Origin: an uncultured Lachnospiraceae bacterium
GTDB lineage: Bacteria; Bacillota; Clostridia; Lachnospirales; Lachnospiraceae
DNA: 64,000 nt
Assembly: GCA_947176505.1 (NCBI GenBank)
Contig: CAMWQW010000020.1
Location: 1 to 64,000, forward strand
Direction of reading: 5' to 3'
Made by a program: the position numbers and the translations under genes. The notes below the pieces were generated by a model that saw only the letters and a list, made by a program, of their open reading frames with translations, did no database searches and had not been told where the DNA came from. Below, one piece after another: positions 1 through 8,499 of the stretch. Position 1 is the first letter of the stretch; the number at the start of each line of letters is the position of its first letter.

Positions 1-66
1 AACAAATATACAAAAACAAATATACAAAAACAAATATATAAAAACAAATATATAAAAACAAATATG
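1..66. repeat. AT-rich short tandem repeat
   Basis: About five copies of a 14 to 16-base A-rich unit built around AAAAACAAATATA run from the window edge to about position 66. The array may continue outside the window. It precedes the sugar operon promoter region. There is no spacer structure, so it is not a CRISPR array. It may be simple-sequence slippage or a bent A-tract upstream element. Confidence 0.6.
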
Positions 67-126
67 GAAAGAATGAATGGTGTCTGTTTGAAATTTGAAA
101 AATATGGATAAAAAAGAGAAAAAGGA

Positions 127-140
127 ATTAAACGTTTAAT
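127..140. promoter_or_regulatory. Upstream LacI-type operator (O2)
   Basis: This is a perfect 14-bp palindrome, ATTAAACGTTTAAT, with the central CG typical of LacI-family operators. An almost identical site lies at 259-274, with centres 133 bp apart. A LacI-family regulator gene closes the same gene group at 5795. The probable role is an auxiliary site for DNA looping or cooperative repression, which is inference. Confidence 0.7.
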
Positions 141-220
141 CTGATTACAAAATTGTGCATAATTTTTAAAATACAATCTTGTATATATGTAATAAATATA
201 ATAAAACTACAAAAAAGTTG

Positions 221-249
221 TTGAAAAGAAAAAAGTATAGTGATATATT
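221..249 (+). promoter_or_regulatory. Sugar operon promoter
   Basis: A -35 TTGAAA (221-226) and a -10 TATATT (244-249) are separated by 17 bp. Transcription would start near 256, directly at the edge of the palindromic operator at 259-274. This is the best sigma-A match between the window start and the first gene. Confidence 0.65.
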
Positions 250-258
250 ACAAATACA

Positions 259-274
259 GATTAAACGTTTAATC
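259..274. promoter_or_regulatory. Promoter-proximal LacI-type operator (O1)
   Basis: GATTAAACGTTTAATC is a perfect 16-bp palindrome with a central CG. It lies just downstream of the predicted transcription start, a position where a bound LacI-family repressor would block initiation or early elongation. It ends 33 bp before the first start codon. The likely ligand-responsive repressor is the gene at 5795-6829. Confidence 0.75.
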
Positions 275-307
275 ACAGCAAACCTAATACAGAAAAGGAG
301 GAAACTT

Positions 308-1765
308 ATGAAAAGGAAGATGATTGCGCTTTTACTGGCGTGTACGCTCAGCCTTACGGTATGCGGATGTGGGGAGCAGGCGGACGGCAGTCAGAATGCA
401 CCCGAAAGCACAGACACGGCATCACAGCAGGATAATTCAGACAGCGAGGCGGAAACAACCGTGGAAGTGACAGAGCAGGATGAAGCGTCCGACGGTGAAG
501 ATGTTACAATAAAATTTCTCTATTATGCGGATGATACACAGAAGGCAATTATAGAGTCTGCATGTGCGGCATATGAGGAAAGTCATCCGGGAATTACAAT
601 AGAGCAGACGGTTGTTCCGGCGGACGGTTCCATAACAACCACGATAGCTACTCTGGCATCATCAAATGACCTGCCGGATATCAGCTATATGGCAGAAGCG
701 GATGTGATCAAATATGCGGATGCGGGTGTGCTTTACAGCTTGGATGATGCGATAGCGGACGGAACGATCGGAGAGAAACTGGATTCGGTTACTATCCGCG
801 GTTTAGACGGAAAGACATACGGTATAGGTTTGTCGAACCAGTTGATTTTCATGTATTATAACAAGGACATTTTTGACGAATACAATATTGAGTATCCTTC
901 TACGCTTGTGGAGGAAGCGTGGGAGTGGGATGAGTTCGTGGATATTGCTAAGAAGCTTACTGTGGATGCAGGAGGAAACCATCCGGGCGATGCGGGATTT
1001 GATGCTTCCCAGATTGAGCAGTATGGTGTGGCTTTTAATTCTATGTATCAGTTCCAGTATATGTGGGCGGCTTATGCAAACGGCGGCGGAATCGTTTCGG
1101 CGGACGGCACGGAACTGCTTTGGGATAAGACAGAGTCTATCGAAGGAATCCAGAAGATAGCCGATTTGTTTAATGTGGATCAGGTTGCGCCTGCAACGAC
1201 ATCCAGTCTGGTGAGCAGTATCGGATCTGCGGACAAGGCTATGATTTCGGGCGACGTGGCTATGTATATCAACGGTTCATGGGACTTGTCCAATGTGATC
1301 AATGCCAACAAGGAAGCGGGAGTAAACTATGGAGTAGCGGTACTTCCTAAAATGCAGAAGGCGATGACAATGAACTGCGGAGGTCCGGCAGTCATGTTTA
1401 ATACGACACAACATCCGAAGGAAGTGCTGGAATTTTACTCTTATATGATGGACCCGGAGCGCGTGGTTGATATCCTGAAAACAGGCGCATGGCTTCCGAA
1501 TGAAGCGGCTTGGTATACAGATGAAGATAAGATTGCACTGTGGACATCGGGAGAGAATGTTACAGAAGAGGCAAAAGAGGTTATTTTAAGCTATACAAAT
1601 ACAGAAGGTGCGATTGCGCAGTGGCCGGTATATTATGTTCCGGGCTGGGGAGACATGATGTCGATCAGTGATTCGGTGATGGATTCTGTATGGAACGGAA
1701 GCAGTACGGTGGAGTCGGCGCTTAGTCCGGTGATGGACGAGATTAAGTCTGAATTTGCAAGATAG
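308..1765 (+). CDS. Sugar ABC transporter substrate-binding lipoprotein
   Basis: This is an extracellular solute-binding protein of family 1 (485 aa), which captures a sugar or oligosaccharide outside the membrane for the two permeases that follow. The N-terminus has a lysine pair, a hydrophobic stretch and a lipobox ending LTVCGC, then a low-complexity Ser/Thr/Asp/Glu linker typical of a membrane-anchored binding protein. The start is ATG 308 because AGGAGG lies at 297-302; an in-frame upstream extension to 179 has no such site. Both LacI-type operators lie upstream. No ATPase gene is in the operon, so a shared MsmK-type ATPase elsewhere is inferred. Substrate cannot be read from the sequence. 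Confidence 0.93.
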   Translation: MKRKMIALLLACTLSLTVCGCGEQADGSQNAPESTDTASQQDNSDSEAETTVEVTEQDEASDGEDVTIKFLYYADDTQKAIIESACAAYEESHPGITIEQTVVPADGSITTTIATLASSNDLPDISYMAEADVIKYADAGVLYSLDDAIADGTIGEKLDSVTIRGLDGKTYGIGLSNQLIFMYYNKDIFDEYNIEYPSTLVEEAWEWDEFVDIAKKLTVDAGGNHPGDAGFDASQIEQYGVAFNSMYQFQYMWAAYANGGGIVSADGTELLWDKTESIEGIQKIADLFNVDQVAPATTSSLVSSIGSADKAMISGDVAMYINGSWDLSNVINANKEAGVNYGVAVLPKMQKAMTMNCGGPAVMFNTTQHPKEVLEFYSYMMDPERVVDILKTGAWLPNEAAWYTDEDKIALWTSGENVTEEAKEVILSYTNTEGAIAQWPVYYVPGWGDMMSISDSVMDSVWNGSSTVESALSPVMDEIKSEFAR

Positions 1766-1791
1766 TGATTTGAGCAGGAATGGAGATTTCT

Positions 1792-2697
1792 ATGAAAAAA
1801 AGATGCGGAAGCAAAAGAAAACAGATTTCGGAAAACAGGGCAGGGTATTTGTTCGCTGCGCCCGGGATATTAGGATTCCTGATTTTTACGGCTGGACCGA
1901 TGCTTATGAGTTTCTATTACAGCTTTACGGAATTTTCTGTTTTAAGCAGCCCGAAGTGGATTGGAGTGCAGAATTATGTGAATATGCTTACGAGCCCGTC
2001 CGCGCTTTTTGTGAAATCTCTAAAAGTTACGCTGCTTTATGCAGGTATCAATGCGGTGCTTGTCATGGTATTTTCGGTTTTGACGGCATTGCTTTTGAAC
2101 CGGAATTTCAAAGGGAGGGGAATTTTAAGAGCAATTTATTTCCTTCCCTCCGTGGTACCTGTTGTGGCGACTACGGTAATCTGGAATTGGATATTGGATT
2201 ACCGGAACGGTCTGATCAATCAGGTGCTGCGGATGATGGGTATCGGTTCGCTGAACTGGCTTATGGATGAAAAGCTGATATTTGTATCTTTATTTATCAT
2301 GAGCTTGTGGACGTGCGGAGGCTCTGTTGTCATTATGATTGCAGCCCTGCAGGATGTTCCGCGGAGTCTGATAGAAGCGGTAGAGGTGGACGGAGGAAAC
2401 GCATGGCATAGATTTCGTTATGCGGTGTTTCCCTCAATCTCTCCGGTGGTGTTTTTCCAACTTGTGATGTGTCTGGTTAATTCTTTGCAGATTTATGCAC
2501 AGAGTATTATGCTTTCGGATAACGGCAGCCCGGACCGGATGACTTATTTTATGAATGTCATGGTATATGATCATGCGTTTAAGCAATTAAAAATGGGACT
2601 TGCCAGTGCGGAAAGCTGGGGAATGTTCTTGGTGATTATTCTAATCACAGGAATCCTTTTCGGAACAAAGAAATACTGGGTTCACGATAGTGAATAG
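1792..2697 (+). CDS. Sugar ABC transporter permease, MalF/UgpA type
   Basis: This inner-membrane permease of the binding-protein-dependent carbohydrate transporter family has about six hydrophobic segments. The cytoplasmic EAA loop is visible as EAVEVDGGNAWHRFRYAVFP, the contact site for the ATPase. ATG 1792 has GGAG at a good distance; ATG 1780 in the same frame is an alternative that adds four residues. The gene follows the binding protein by about 25 bp and must pair with the next permease. Length of about 300 aa is normal for the family. Confidence 0.92.
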   Translation: MKKRCGSKRKQISENRAGYLFAAPGILGFLIFTAGPMLMSFYYSFTEFSVLSSPKWIGVQNYVNMLTSPSALFVKSLKVTLLYAGINAVLVMVFSVLTALLLNRNFKGRGILRAIYFLPSVVPVVATTVIWNWILDYRNGLINQVLRMMGIGSLNWLMDEKLIFVSLFIMSLWTCGGSVVIMIAALQDVPRSLIEAVEVDGGNAWHRFRYAVFPSISPVVFFQLVMCLVNSLQIYAQSIMLSDNGSPDRMTYFMNVMVYDHAFKQLKMGLASAESWGMFLVIILITGILFGTKKYWVHDSE

Positions 2698-2730
2698 AAG
2701 ATGGGGCGGAGAATACGGAGGTGACACATA

Positions 2731-3567
2731 TTGAGAAAGAGAAAAAGGGTGTTGAACGGCATTTTGATTGCCATCGCGGTGTTTGCAGGAGTGGCTTTTC
2801 TGTTTCCTATCTTCTGGATGGTGAGGAGTTCCTTCATGGGACTGGAAGAATTATACAGGACGCCGCCTGTCATTTTTCCTCAGATGGCTACACTGAAAAA
2901 TTATACAGAAGCGCTCAAGCAGAGTGATTTGCTCTTGCAGTTTCGTAATTCGTGCGTGATAACGGCATTGTGCGTGGCGGGGTCTGTCATATCTTCCAGC
3001 CTCACAGCCTATGGGTTTTCCAGATTTGATTTTAAGTATAAAAAGGTCTGGTTCATGCTGATTATTTCGACAATGATGCTCCCGGCAGCCGTTACGCTGA
3101 TTCCGCAGTACCGGATGTGGAACAAGCTTCATCTTCTGGGAACGATTGTGCCTATGGTCGTTCCTGCATGGTTTGGGGGAAGTGCGTATTTTACCTTTAT
3201 GCTCAGACAATTTTTTCAGACAATACCGAAGGAACTGGACGAGGCGGCAAGAGTGGACGGAGCGGGATATTTCAGAATCTATTTAAGGATAATCCTTCCG
3301 CTTACGAAACCGGCATTAATCGTGGTGGCGCTGTTTGCATTTGTGAATGCGTGGAATGAATTTTTCTATACGGTTATTTATCTGAACGGGCATCAGAAGC
3401 TGAAAACACTGACACTGGGACTGTATATGTTTAAAGGCGTGTATTCGACAAATTATGGAGCCGTACTGGCGCTGGCGGCTGTTATCAGTATACCGGCGCT
3501 GATATTTTTCCTGATCGGAAATAAATATTTTGTAGAGGGAATTTCTATGACAGGAATAAAAGGATGA
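2731..3567 (+). CDS. Sugar ABC transporter permease, MalG/UgpE type
   Basis: This is the second permease of the sugar importer (278 aa). It has about six membrane segments and the EAA-type loop motif DEAARVDGAGYFRIYLRIILP. Translation starts at TTG 2731, because CGGAGGTGA sits seven bases upstream and no ATG is near. It is the expected partner of the MalF-type protein just upstream. The gene lies in the same operon, 33 bp downstream of its partner. Confidence 0.92.
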   Translation: MRKRKRVLNGILIAIAVFAGVAFLFPIFWMVRSSFMGLEELYRTPPVIFPQMATLKNYTEALKQSDLLLQFRNSCVITALCVAGSVISSSLTAYGFSRFDFKYKKVWFMLIISTMMLPAAVTLIPQYRMWNKLHLLGTIVPMVVPAWFGGSAYFTFMLRQFFQTIPKELDEAARVDGAGYFRIYLRIILPLTKPALIVVALFAFVNAWNEFFYTVIYLNGHQKLKTLTLGLYMFKGVYSTNYGAVLALAAVISIPALIFFLIGNKYFVEGISMTGIKG

Positions 3568-3582
3568 TGGGAGAAGCGATTT

Positions 3583-5691
3583 ATGGGGACAGAAATTCGT
3601 TTTGTGCAGAATAAGGGGAAAGAACAAGGAATTGAGATATGTTTTGAAGATGCGGTGTATATTTCCGAGACTCCTGTAGAAATCGAAGTGAAAGAGACGG
3701 AGGGCGGTTTTCATATATATCAGAAAGGATACGAAAAGATAGAAAAGACCGAGGAAGAATACCGTTGCTTTGCGGTGGTAGAGACCGTAAACGGCAGCAG
3801 GATCGAGTTTTGGGATACCTATCAATGGAGAGGAGAAGAGCTTGTTTTTGCGAGAAAAACTAAAGTGTTGCAGGAAGACGGGCACGAGGCGGGATTTTCA
3901 TCTTCTTTCGGCTTGAAAGAAAAAGAAGGATATCAACTGAAAGACTACGATGTGTTTATTCCGGGTATCTGGTATCGGAAAAATGAGAACGTGGTGGACA
4001 AAGCTTTCGGCAGCAATCAGGGGGACCGCCATTATTATATCAGGATTACGAGGATGGCGATGCCTTATGTCGAACTGTACAGACCGGAAAGCGGCAGCTA
4101 TGTCGCGCTAAGACATCTCTCTCCCGAACCTTCCACCGGAATGAAAGAGACCGGTGCGGACTGGATTATGGATGGTTCTTTTCAGTACGCGTCGATGGGA
4201 ATCAGAAATAATGACTCGGCGGAACTTGTCTATAATTTCCCGGGAAGCGAGGGCGAGAAGAATTATATTGACGGCAGCAAAGCGTGGGCTAAGAGGAGCC
4301 ATCCGTTACGGACTGGCTTTACACAGGAGTATTCTTTTAGCGTAGTAAGCGGAAAGGCAAAAGGATATTATGAAGCGATGCGCAATGTGTGGCGGTTTTG
4401 CTATGAGCGGAGAATGCCGGAGCATATCAGCGCCGATCCGGAAAAAGTATATCGGCACAGTATAGAACTTTTGAACGTGTATTGCCAGAAATATAACGGG
4501 GCGATGGGGCTTCCTTTCTGGACTATGGTGCCCGAAGGGAGTGTATGCGATATTAGCTTTCAGATGGGATTTGTCGGACAGCAGACAATGTGCGCTTACC
4601 ATCTGATGAGATACGGCTATCTGCACCGGGAAGAGGCAATGGTGGATAAGGCGTGTGAAATCGTTGATTTCTGGGTAAATGAGTCGATGAAAGACAGCGT
4701 GATTCCGAGAGTGTGGTACAATGCGTTTCCGGATACTTTCAGAGTGGACTATCCTACATACACGAGGACTGTCGCCGACGGCATGGAGGGGATCCTTGCG
4801 TGTTATCTGTATGCCTTGAGAACAGGCAGGGAAGAAAGCCGATGGCTGGATTTCTGTATCAAATATGCTGACTGGCTGGTGCAGAACCAGAATGAGGACG
4901 GCTCTTTTTACCGGGCTTATGACGAAAAAGGAAATCCGGTACACAGGGGGGAGTTCAATACCACGAATGTGGTTCGGTTTCTGGTAAATATGTACTGGGC
5001 GGCAGGCAGGGAAGAATACAGGGATGCGGCGCGTAAGGCGGGCGATTTTTGCTATGCGAATATTTATCTTCCCATGCAGTATGTGGGAGGAACGGCGGAT
5101 AATGACAATACAATCGATAAAGAGGCGGGCATGATCGCGGTATATGCGTTCATGACGTTGTATGATATGGACGGACAGGAACGCTGGCTGGAGGCTGCAA
5201 AGGGAGCGGCGGACTTTACTGAGACTTGGACTTATGTATGGAATTATGAAGTGAAACCCTACAAAGGAAATGCGGTATTTGATAAGGTGGGCATTACGGG
5301 CTTGAGCCTGATCGCTACAGGACATTCACATGCCGATGTCATGATGGGATATATGCCTTATGAATATTATCGGCTGTATCTGCACACGGCGGATGCACAT
5401 TATCGTGAGTTTGGTCTGTTTCTCAATGGAAACACAAAGCAGACGATGGACTGGTCGGGAGAATTGGGACATGTTTATCCGGGGTTAGTCGAGGAAAGCG
5501 GAGAGCTGGCGATGCAGTATCACAACGGATTGGGAAAGTGGCTCCCGTGGTGTACTATTGCGGAGATAGAATCTTTGACCAGATTTCAAGAACGGTTCGG
5601 AAGCATGGATGTAGAAGAAATAGACGGGAGAGCTTCGGAAATCAATGAAGCGGACAACCGTAAGAAGGGATATTCATGGTTTGGCATGTAA
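3583..5691 (+). CDS. Putative alpha/alpha-toroid carbohydrate-active enzyme
   Basis: This cytoplasmic protein of 702 aa has no signal peptide. The N-terminal third is beta-rich. The rest has repeated helical segments with aromatic and acidic residues (for example QNQNEDGSFYRAY and GTADNDNTIDKEAG) that suggest a six-hairpin glycosidase or lyase fold. I cannot assign a glycoside hydrolase family. Its place 15 bp after the permeases and before the LacI regulator implies it processes the imported sugar inside the cell. The start at ATG 3583 follows GGGAG. What else it could be: an unsaturated-uronyl hydrolase, epimerase or phosphorylase-like enzyme. Confidence 0.7.
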   Translation: MGTEIRFVQNKGKEQGIEICFEDAVYISETPVEIEVKETEGGFHIYQKGYEKIEKTEEEYRCFAVVETVNGSRIEFWDTYQWRGEELVFARKTKVLQEDGHEAGFSSSFGLKEKEGYQLKDYDVFIPGIWYRKNENVVDKAFGSNQGDRHYYIRITRMAMPYVELYRPESGSYVALRHLSPEPSTGMKETGADWIMDGSFQYASMGIRNNDSAELVYNFPGSEGEKNYIDGSKAWAKRSHPLRTGFTQEYSFSVVSGKAKGYYEAMRNVWRFCYERRMPEHISADPEKVYRHSIELLNVYCQKYNGAMGLPFWTMVPEGSVCDISFQMGFVGQQTMCAYHLMRYGYLHREEAMVDKACEIVDFWVNESMKDSVIPRVWYNAFPDTFRVDYPTYTRTVADGMEGILACYLYALRTGREESRWLDFCIKYADWLVQNQNEDGSFYRAYDEKGNPVHRGEFNTTNVVRFLVNMYWAAGREEYRDAARKAGDFCYANIYLPMQYVGGTADNDNTIDKEAGMIAVYAFMTLYDMDGQERWLEAAKGAADFTETWTYVWNYEVKPYKGNAVFDKVGITGLSLIATGHSHADVMMGYMPYEYYRLYLHTADAHYREFGLFLNGNTKQTMDWSGELGHVYPGLVEESGELAMQYHNGLGKWLPWCTIAEIESLTRFQERFGSMDVEEIDGRASEINEADNRKKGYSWFGM

Positions 5692-5698
5692 GCAGACG

Positions 5699-5758
5699 TG
5701 GACAAAAAGCGCGGAATTATCTATAATAAATATATATCTAGTCTCATTCCGCGCGGAA
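5699..5758 (+). promoter_or_regulatory. Promoter and dyads of the LacI-family regulator
   Basis: A -35 TGGACA (5699-5704) and a -10 TATAAT (5722-5727) are 17 bp apart. GCGCGGAAT (5709-5717) lies in the spacer and its exact inverse ATTCCGCGC lies at 5746-5754. The second copy overlaps a perfect 12-bp palindrome TTCCGCGCGGAA at 5747-5758, again with a central CG. This could be an autoregulatory operator, or a leader hairpin that also ends the upstream transcript; there is no following T run. Confidence 0.6.
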
Positions 5759-5794
5759 AAGAAAGGGATGGGAAGCGGCGTTTAGAGGAGAGAT

Positions 5795-6829
5795 ATGGCG
5801 ACAATAAAGGAAATAGCAAAGGAATGCAATGTTTCTATAGCGACGGTTTCAAATATCTTAAATAACAAGGGAAAAGTAGGCGAGGAAACCAGAAGAATGG
5901 TTCTGGAAAAAATCGAAAAGATGAATTACGTCCCGAATGTAGTGGCTAAGAATTTGAAACAGAGAGCAACCAGAACCATAGGAGTCATAACGGAGGATCT
6001 TACGGTGTTTAACGCGCCGGAAATTGTGGATGGAATAGATGAGTATCTGGAAGGGCGAAGGTACAACTTCCTGTTGGGAAATCTGCGCATCTACCGGAAG
6101 TACGGAGAGAATTTCTGTTATCACGAGGAGTTTAAAGAGAGCCTTGAAGAGGAGCTGGGCATTATGCGTGCGAATCAGGTAGAGGGGATCATCTATGTCA
6201 GCTCTCACAGAAGAAATTTGTCGGGGATCCTCAAACAGGATAATTCTATGCCGGTGGTGGTAGTCTACGGTTTTGCGAAAGATATGAATATTCCGTCTGT
6301 AGTTTTTCATGATGAGCAGGCGGCTTATACGGTGGTGAAAAGACTGCTGCGGACGGAGACTGAGAGAGTGGGAATTATCGCAGGGGACCGCGGCAGTCTG
6401 CACACGAGCGAACGTCTGCTAGGCTGTCAGAAAGCGATGTATCAGAAAGGTATTTTATATAATCCGGAACTGGTTTATTATGGGGATTGGAGCCGGGAGT
6501 TTGGGTATCAAGCGGCGGAGAGGCTGTTGGAGCAGGGGATTCGGGTGATATTTTCTATGAATGACAGTATGGCGATGGGAATCTATGATTATGCCGGAGA
6601 AAAGGGTCTTGTCATCGGTAAAGATCTCTTTGTGGGGGGAATCGGCAGCCAGTTTGGCGATATTTTGCGGCCTAAACTGACTACGGTTGAGATGCCGTTG
6701 TTTGAGATGGGGCAAAAAGCCGGAGAGATTATTCTCGGCATTATAGGGGGGAAGATTTCCCTTACCGGAGATGCCTATAAGATAGAAGGGAAGTTGTTAA
6801 ACGATACCGAAGGCAGTGTGGCGGAATAA
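5795..6829 (+). CDS. LacI-family transcriptional regulator
   Basis: The 344-aa protein begins with a LacI helix-turn-helix (TIKEIAKECNVSIATVSNILN, residues 3-22) and hinge region, followed by a periplasmic-binding-protein-like effector domain with the usual SMNDSMAMGIYDYAGEKG segment near residue 255. It is expected to bind the TTAAACGTTTAA palindromes at the head of the operon and release them when the sugar or its product is present. It has its own promoter at 5699-5727. The start at ATG 5795 follows GAGGAGAG. Effector identity is unknown. Confidence 0.9.
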   Translation: MATIKEIAKECNVSIATVSNILNNKGKVGEETRRMVLEKIEKMNYVPNVVAKNLKQRATRTIGVITEDLTVFNAPEIVDGIDEYLEGRRYNFLLGNLRIYRKYGENFCYHEEFKESLEEELGIMRANQVEGIIYVSSHRRNLSGILKQDNSMPVVVVYGFAKDMNIPSVVFHDEQAAYTVVKRLLRTETERVGIIAGDRGSLHTSERLLGCQKAMYQKGILYNPELVYYGDWSREFGYQAAERLLEQGIRVIFSMNDSMAMGIYDYAGEKGLVIGKDLFVGGIGSQFGDILRPKLTTVEMPLFEMGQKAGEIILGIIGGKISLTGDAYKIEGKLLNDTEGSVAE

Positions 6830-6891
6830 ACTGACCGAGGAATGAATGAGAGTATAAAGTAGAAAAAAGCAGAAACATAAGCAGAAAGCAG

Positions 6892-6921
6892 TTGACAGCC
6901 ATGGATGGTATGTGCTATATT
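6892..6921 (+). promoter_or_regulatory. rplJL promoter
   Basis: TTGACA at 6892-6897 and TATATT at 6916-6921 are 18 bp apart, with a TGTG element in front of the -10. It drives the L10 leader and the rplJ-rplL genes. The -35 is a perfect consensus, fitting a strongly expressed ribosomal protein operon. Confidence 0.75.
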
Positions 6922-6929
6922 GTTCAAGG

Positions 6930-7047
6930 TTGTTACAACCATGCCGAAGACAGTAGGTGCCGTAATGCCGGCGTAAGAGTATCGCCTACCGAGGAGAAGA
7001 GTTGCTTTGTAAAGTAGATCCTTCCTGTCTTCAGGAGGGATTTTTTG
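6930..7047 (+). ncRNA. Ribosomal protein L10 leader with attenuator
   Basis: The transcript leader contains short helices (for example around GCCGAAGACAGTAGGTGCC and GGCGTAAGAGTATCGCC) of the kind bound by L10(L12)4 in Firmicutes. It ends with a terminator-like hairpin: ATCCTTCCTG (7018-7027), loop TCTT, CAGGAGGGAT (7032-7041) and a run of six T. Excess L10 complex is expected to favour termination. The location, 50 bp upstream of rplJ, and the sequence agree with the known L10 leader family. The boundary at the 5' end is approximate. Confidence 0.8.
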
Positions 7048-7092
7048 ATAGAGAACTCCTTTCGGCGTAAAATCTATAAGGAGGTAAATGTA

Positions 7093-7710
7093 ATGGCAAA
7101 AGTCGAACTGAAAAAACCTATCGTAGAAGAAATTGCAGCTTCCATTAAAGATGCACAGTCAGTTGTTCTTGTTGACTACCGTGGACTTACAGTAGAGCAG
7201 GACACAGAGCTTCGTAAGCAGCTTCGTGAAGCTGGTATCACCTACAAGGTTTACAAAAACACAATGATGAATTTTGCATTCAAGGGTACGGATTTCGAGT
7301 CACTGACTCCTTATCTGGAAGGACCCAGCGCAGTTGCTATTTCCACAGAGGATGCTACGGCGCCTGCGAGAGTGTTATGCAAATTCGCTAAGACAGCAAA
7401 TGCTCTTGAGGTCAAGGGCGGTGTTGTGGAAGGTGTGGCTTACGATGCTAAAGGAATCGAGAACATTTCTAAGATTCCTTCCAGAGAAGAGCTGCTGTCC
7501 AAGCTGCTTGGAAGCATCCAGTCCCCGATTACCAATTTTGCTCGTGTTATGAATCAGTTAGCGGAAAAAGGCGGCGCATCCGAATGCGAAGCAGCGCCTG
7601 CGGCTGAGGAAGCTCCGGCAGAAGAAGCGGCAGCACCCGTAGAGGAAACTCCTGCTGCAGAAGCACCTGCTGCTGAGGCACCCGCAGCAGAAGAGACACC
7701 GGCAGAATAA
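7093..7710 (+). CDS. rplJ: 50S ribosomal protein L10
   Basis: L10 anchors the L7/L12 stalk on the large subunit. The protein is 205 aa from ATG 7093, with AAGGAGGT at 7078-7085; an upstream in-frame extension would run through the attenuator and is rejected. The first 165 residues match L10 (MAKVELKKPIVEEIA, VVLVDYRGLTVEQ, PSAVAISTED). The last 35 residues or so are an Ala/Pro/Glu repeat with many copies of PAAE, longer than the classical L10 tail and probably disordered. Cotranscribed with rplL. Confidence 0.97.
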   Translation: MAKVELKKPIVEEIAASIKDAQSVVLVDYRGLTVEQDTELRKQLREAGITYKVYKNTMMNFAFKGTDFESLTPYLEGPSAVAISTEDATAPARVLCKFAKTANALEVKGGVVEGVAYDAKGIENISKIPSREELLSKLLGSIQSPITNFARVMNQLAEKGGASECEAAPAAEEAPAEEAAAPVEETPAAEAPAAEAPAAEETPAE

Positions 7711-7712
7711 AA

Positions 7713-7758
7713 AATCGAGCTGCGCTCGATTGCGAGGTAATGAGATGCTGCGCATCTC
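7713..7758 (+). other. Two tandem hairpins between rplJ and rplL
   Basis: Two perfect hairpins with the same TGC loop follow the rplJ stop codon. The first is AATCGAGC/GCTCGATT (7713-7720 and 7724-7731). The second is GAGATGC/GCATCTC (7742-7748 and 7752-7758). Neither has a T run. They could stabilise transcript ends or be cleavage sites that adjust the higher yield of L7/L12. Function is inference. Confidence 0.6.
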
Positions 7759-7838
7759 GGCAAACTCGAAAAGGCGGAGAAATTTCTATATAATAAAAAT
7801 TGAGTCACAATAAACAAAAATAACGGAGGTAAACAGTA

Positions 7839-8219
7839 ATGGCAAAATTATCTACTCAGGAATTGATTGACGCGATCAAAGAGTTGACAGTATTAGAATT
7901 AAATGATTTAGTTAAAGCATGTGAAGAAGAGTTCGGCGTATCTGCAGCAGCAGGTGTAGTCGTTGCGGCAGCAGGCGGTGACGCAGGCGCAGCAGCAGCT
8001 GAGGAGAAGACAGAGTTCGATGTTGAGCTGACAGAAGTTGGTCCTAACAAGGTTAAGGTTATTAAGGTTGTTCGTGAAGCAACAGGTCTTGGTCTGAAGG
8101 AAGCTAAGGATTTAGTTGACTCCGCTCCGAAGGTATTGAAAGAGGCTGCTTCTAAGGAAGAGGCTGATGACATCAAGGCTAAGTTAGAAGCTGAAGGTGC
8201 TAAGGTTACTTTGAAATAA
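7839..8219 (+). CDS. rplL: 50S ribosomal protein L7/L12
   Basis: L7/L12 forms the multicopy stalk that recruits translation GTPases. The protein is 126 aa, the usual length, with an N-terminal dimerisation part ([20 protein letters not shown]), an Ala/Gly hinge and the conserved C-terminal domain ([40 protein letters not shown]). ATG 7839 follows CGGAGGT. It ends before a strong terminator at 8249-8295. Confidence 0.98.
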   Translation: MAKLSTQELIDAIKELTVLELNDLVKACEEEFGVSAAAGVVVAAAGGDAGAAAAEEKTEFDVELTEVGPNKVKVIKVVREATGLGLKEAKDLVDSAPKVLKEAASKEEADDIKAKLEAEGAKVTLK

Positions 8220-8248
8220 TCCAATCGGATCAATTATAAGTAAGAAAG

Positions 8249-8295
8249 ACCGTTCATTGCCGACATGTGTATGCACAGCCGGCATGAACGGTTTT
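8249..8295 (+). terminator. rplJL terminator
   Basis: ACCGTTCATTGCCG (8249-8262) pairs with CGGCATGAACGGT (8280-8292) with one bulged base, and is followed by TTTT. It separates rplJL from rpoBC, which has its own promoter. Confidence 0.8.
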
Positions 8296-8378
8296 GTGCT
8301 TGCATCGGTATATTTATCTTTTCTAAATCAATACATAATCTATCACTGATTTTTAAGAAATATTTCTGAAAATAATCG

Positions 8379-8407
8379 TTGACTCTCCCAAAAATTTGTA
8401 GTAGAAT
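8379..8407 (+). promoter_or_regulatory. rpoBC promoter
   Basis: TTGACT at 8379-8384 and TAGAAT at 8402-8407 have a 17-bp spacer. The leader to rpoB is about 85 bases. No other good promoter lies between the rplL terminator and rpoB. Confidence 0.75.
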
Positions 8408-8499
8408 GGATAATGCACTATTGTGGTGTGGTATGCTTATTTGGATTGTAATTTCCGACTGGTAAGCACTAAATCATAAAGAACGGGGTGAAATTGTCG

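Noticed and set aside
1..66. CRISPR array
   Set aside because: Units of about 15 bases are contiguous with no unique spacers and there are no cas genes.
4306..5325. Long antisense frame (339 codons) in the carbohydrate enzyme gene
   Set aside because: Shadow of the GC-rich third positions of the sense gene; it is His/Arg/Ile-rich and has no binding site or homologous motif.
7554..7817. Antisense Ala/Ser-rich frame over the rplJ 3' end
   Set aside because: Reverse reading of the Ala/Pro/Glu repeat codons; not a protein.
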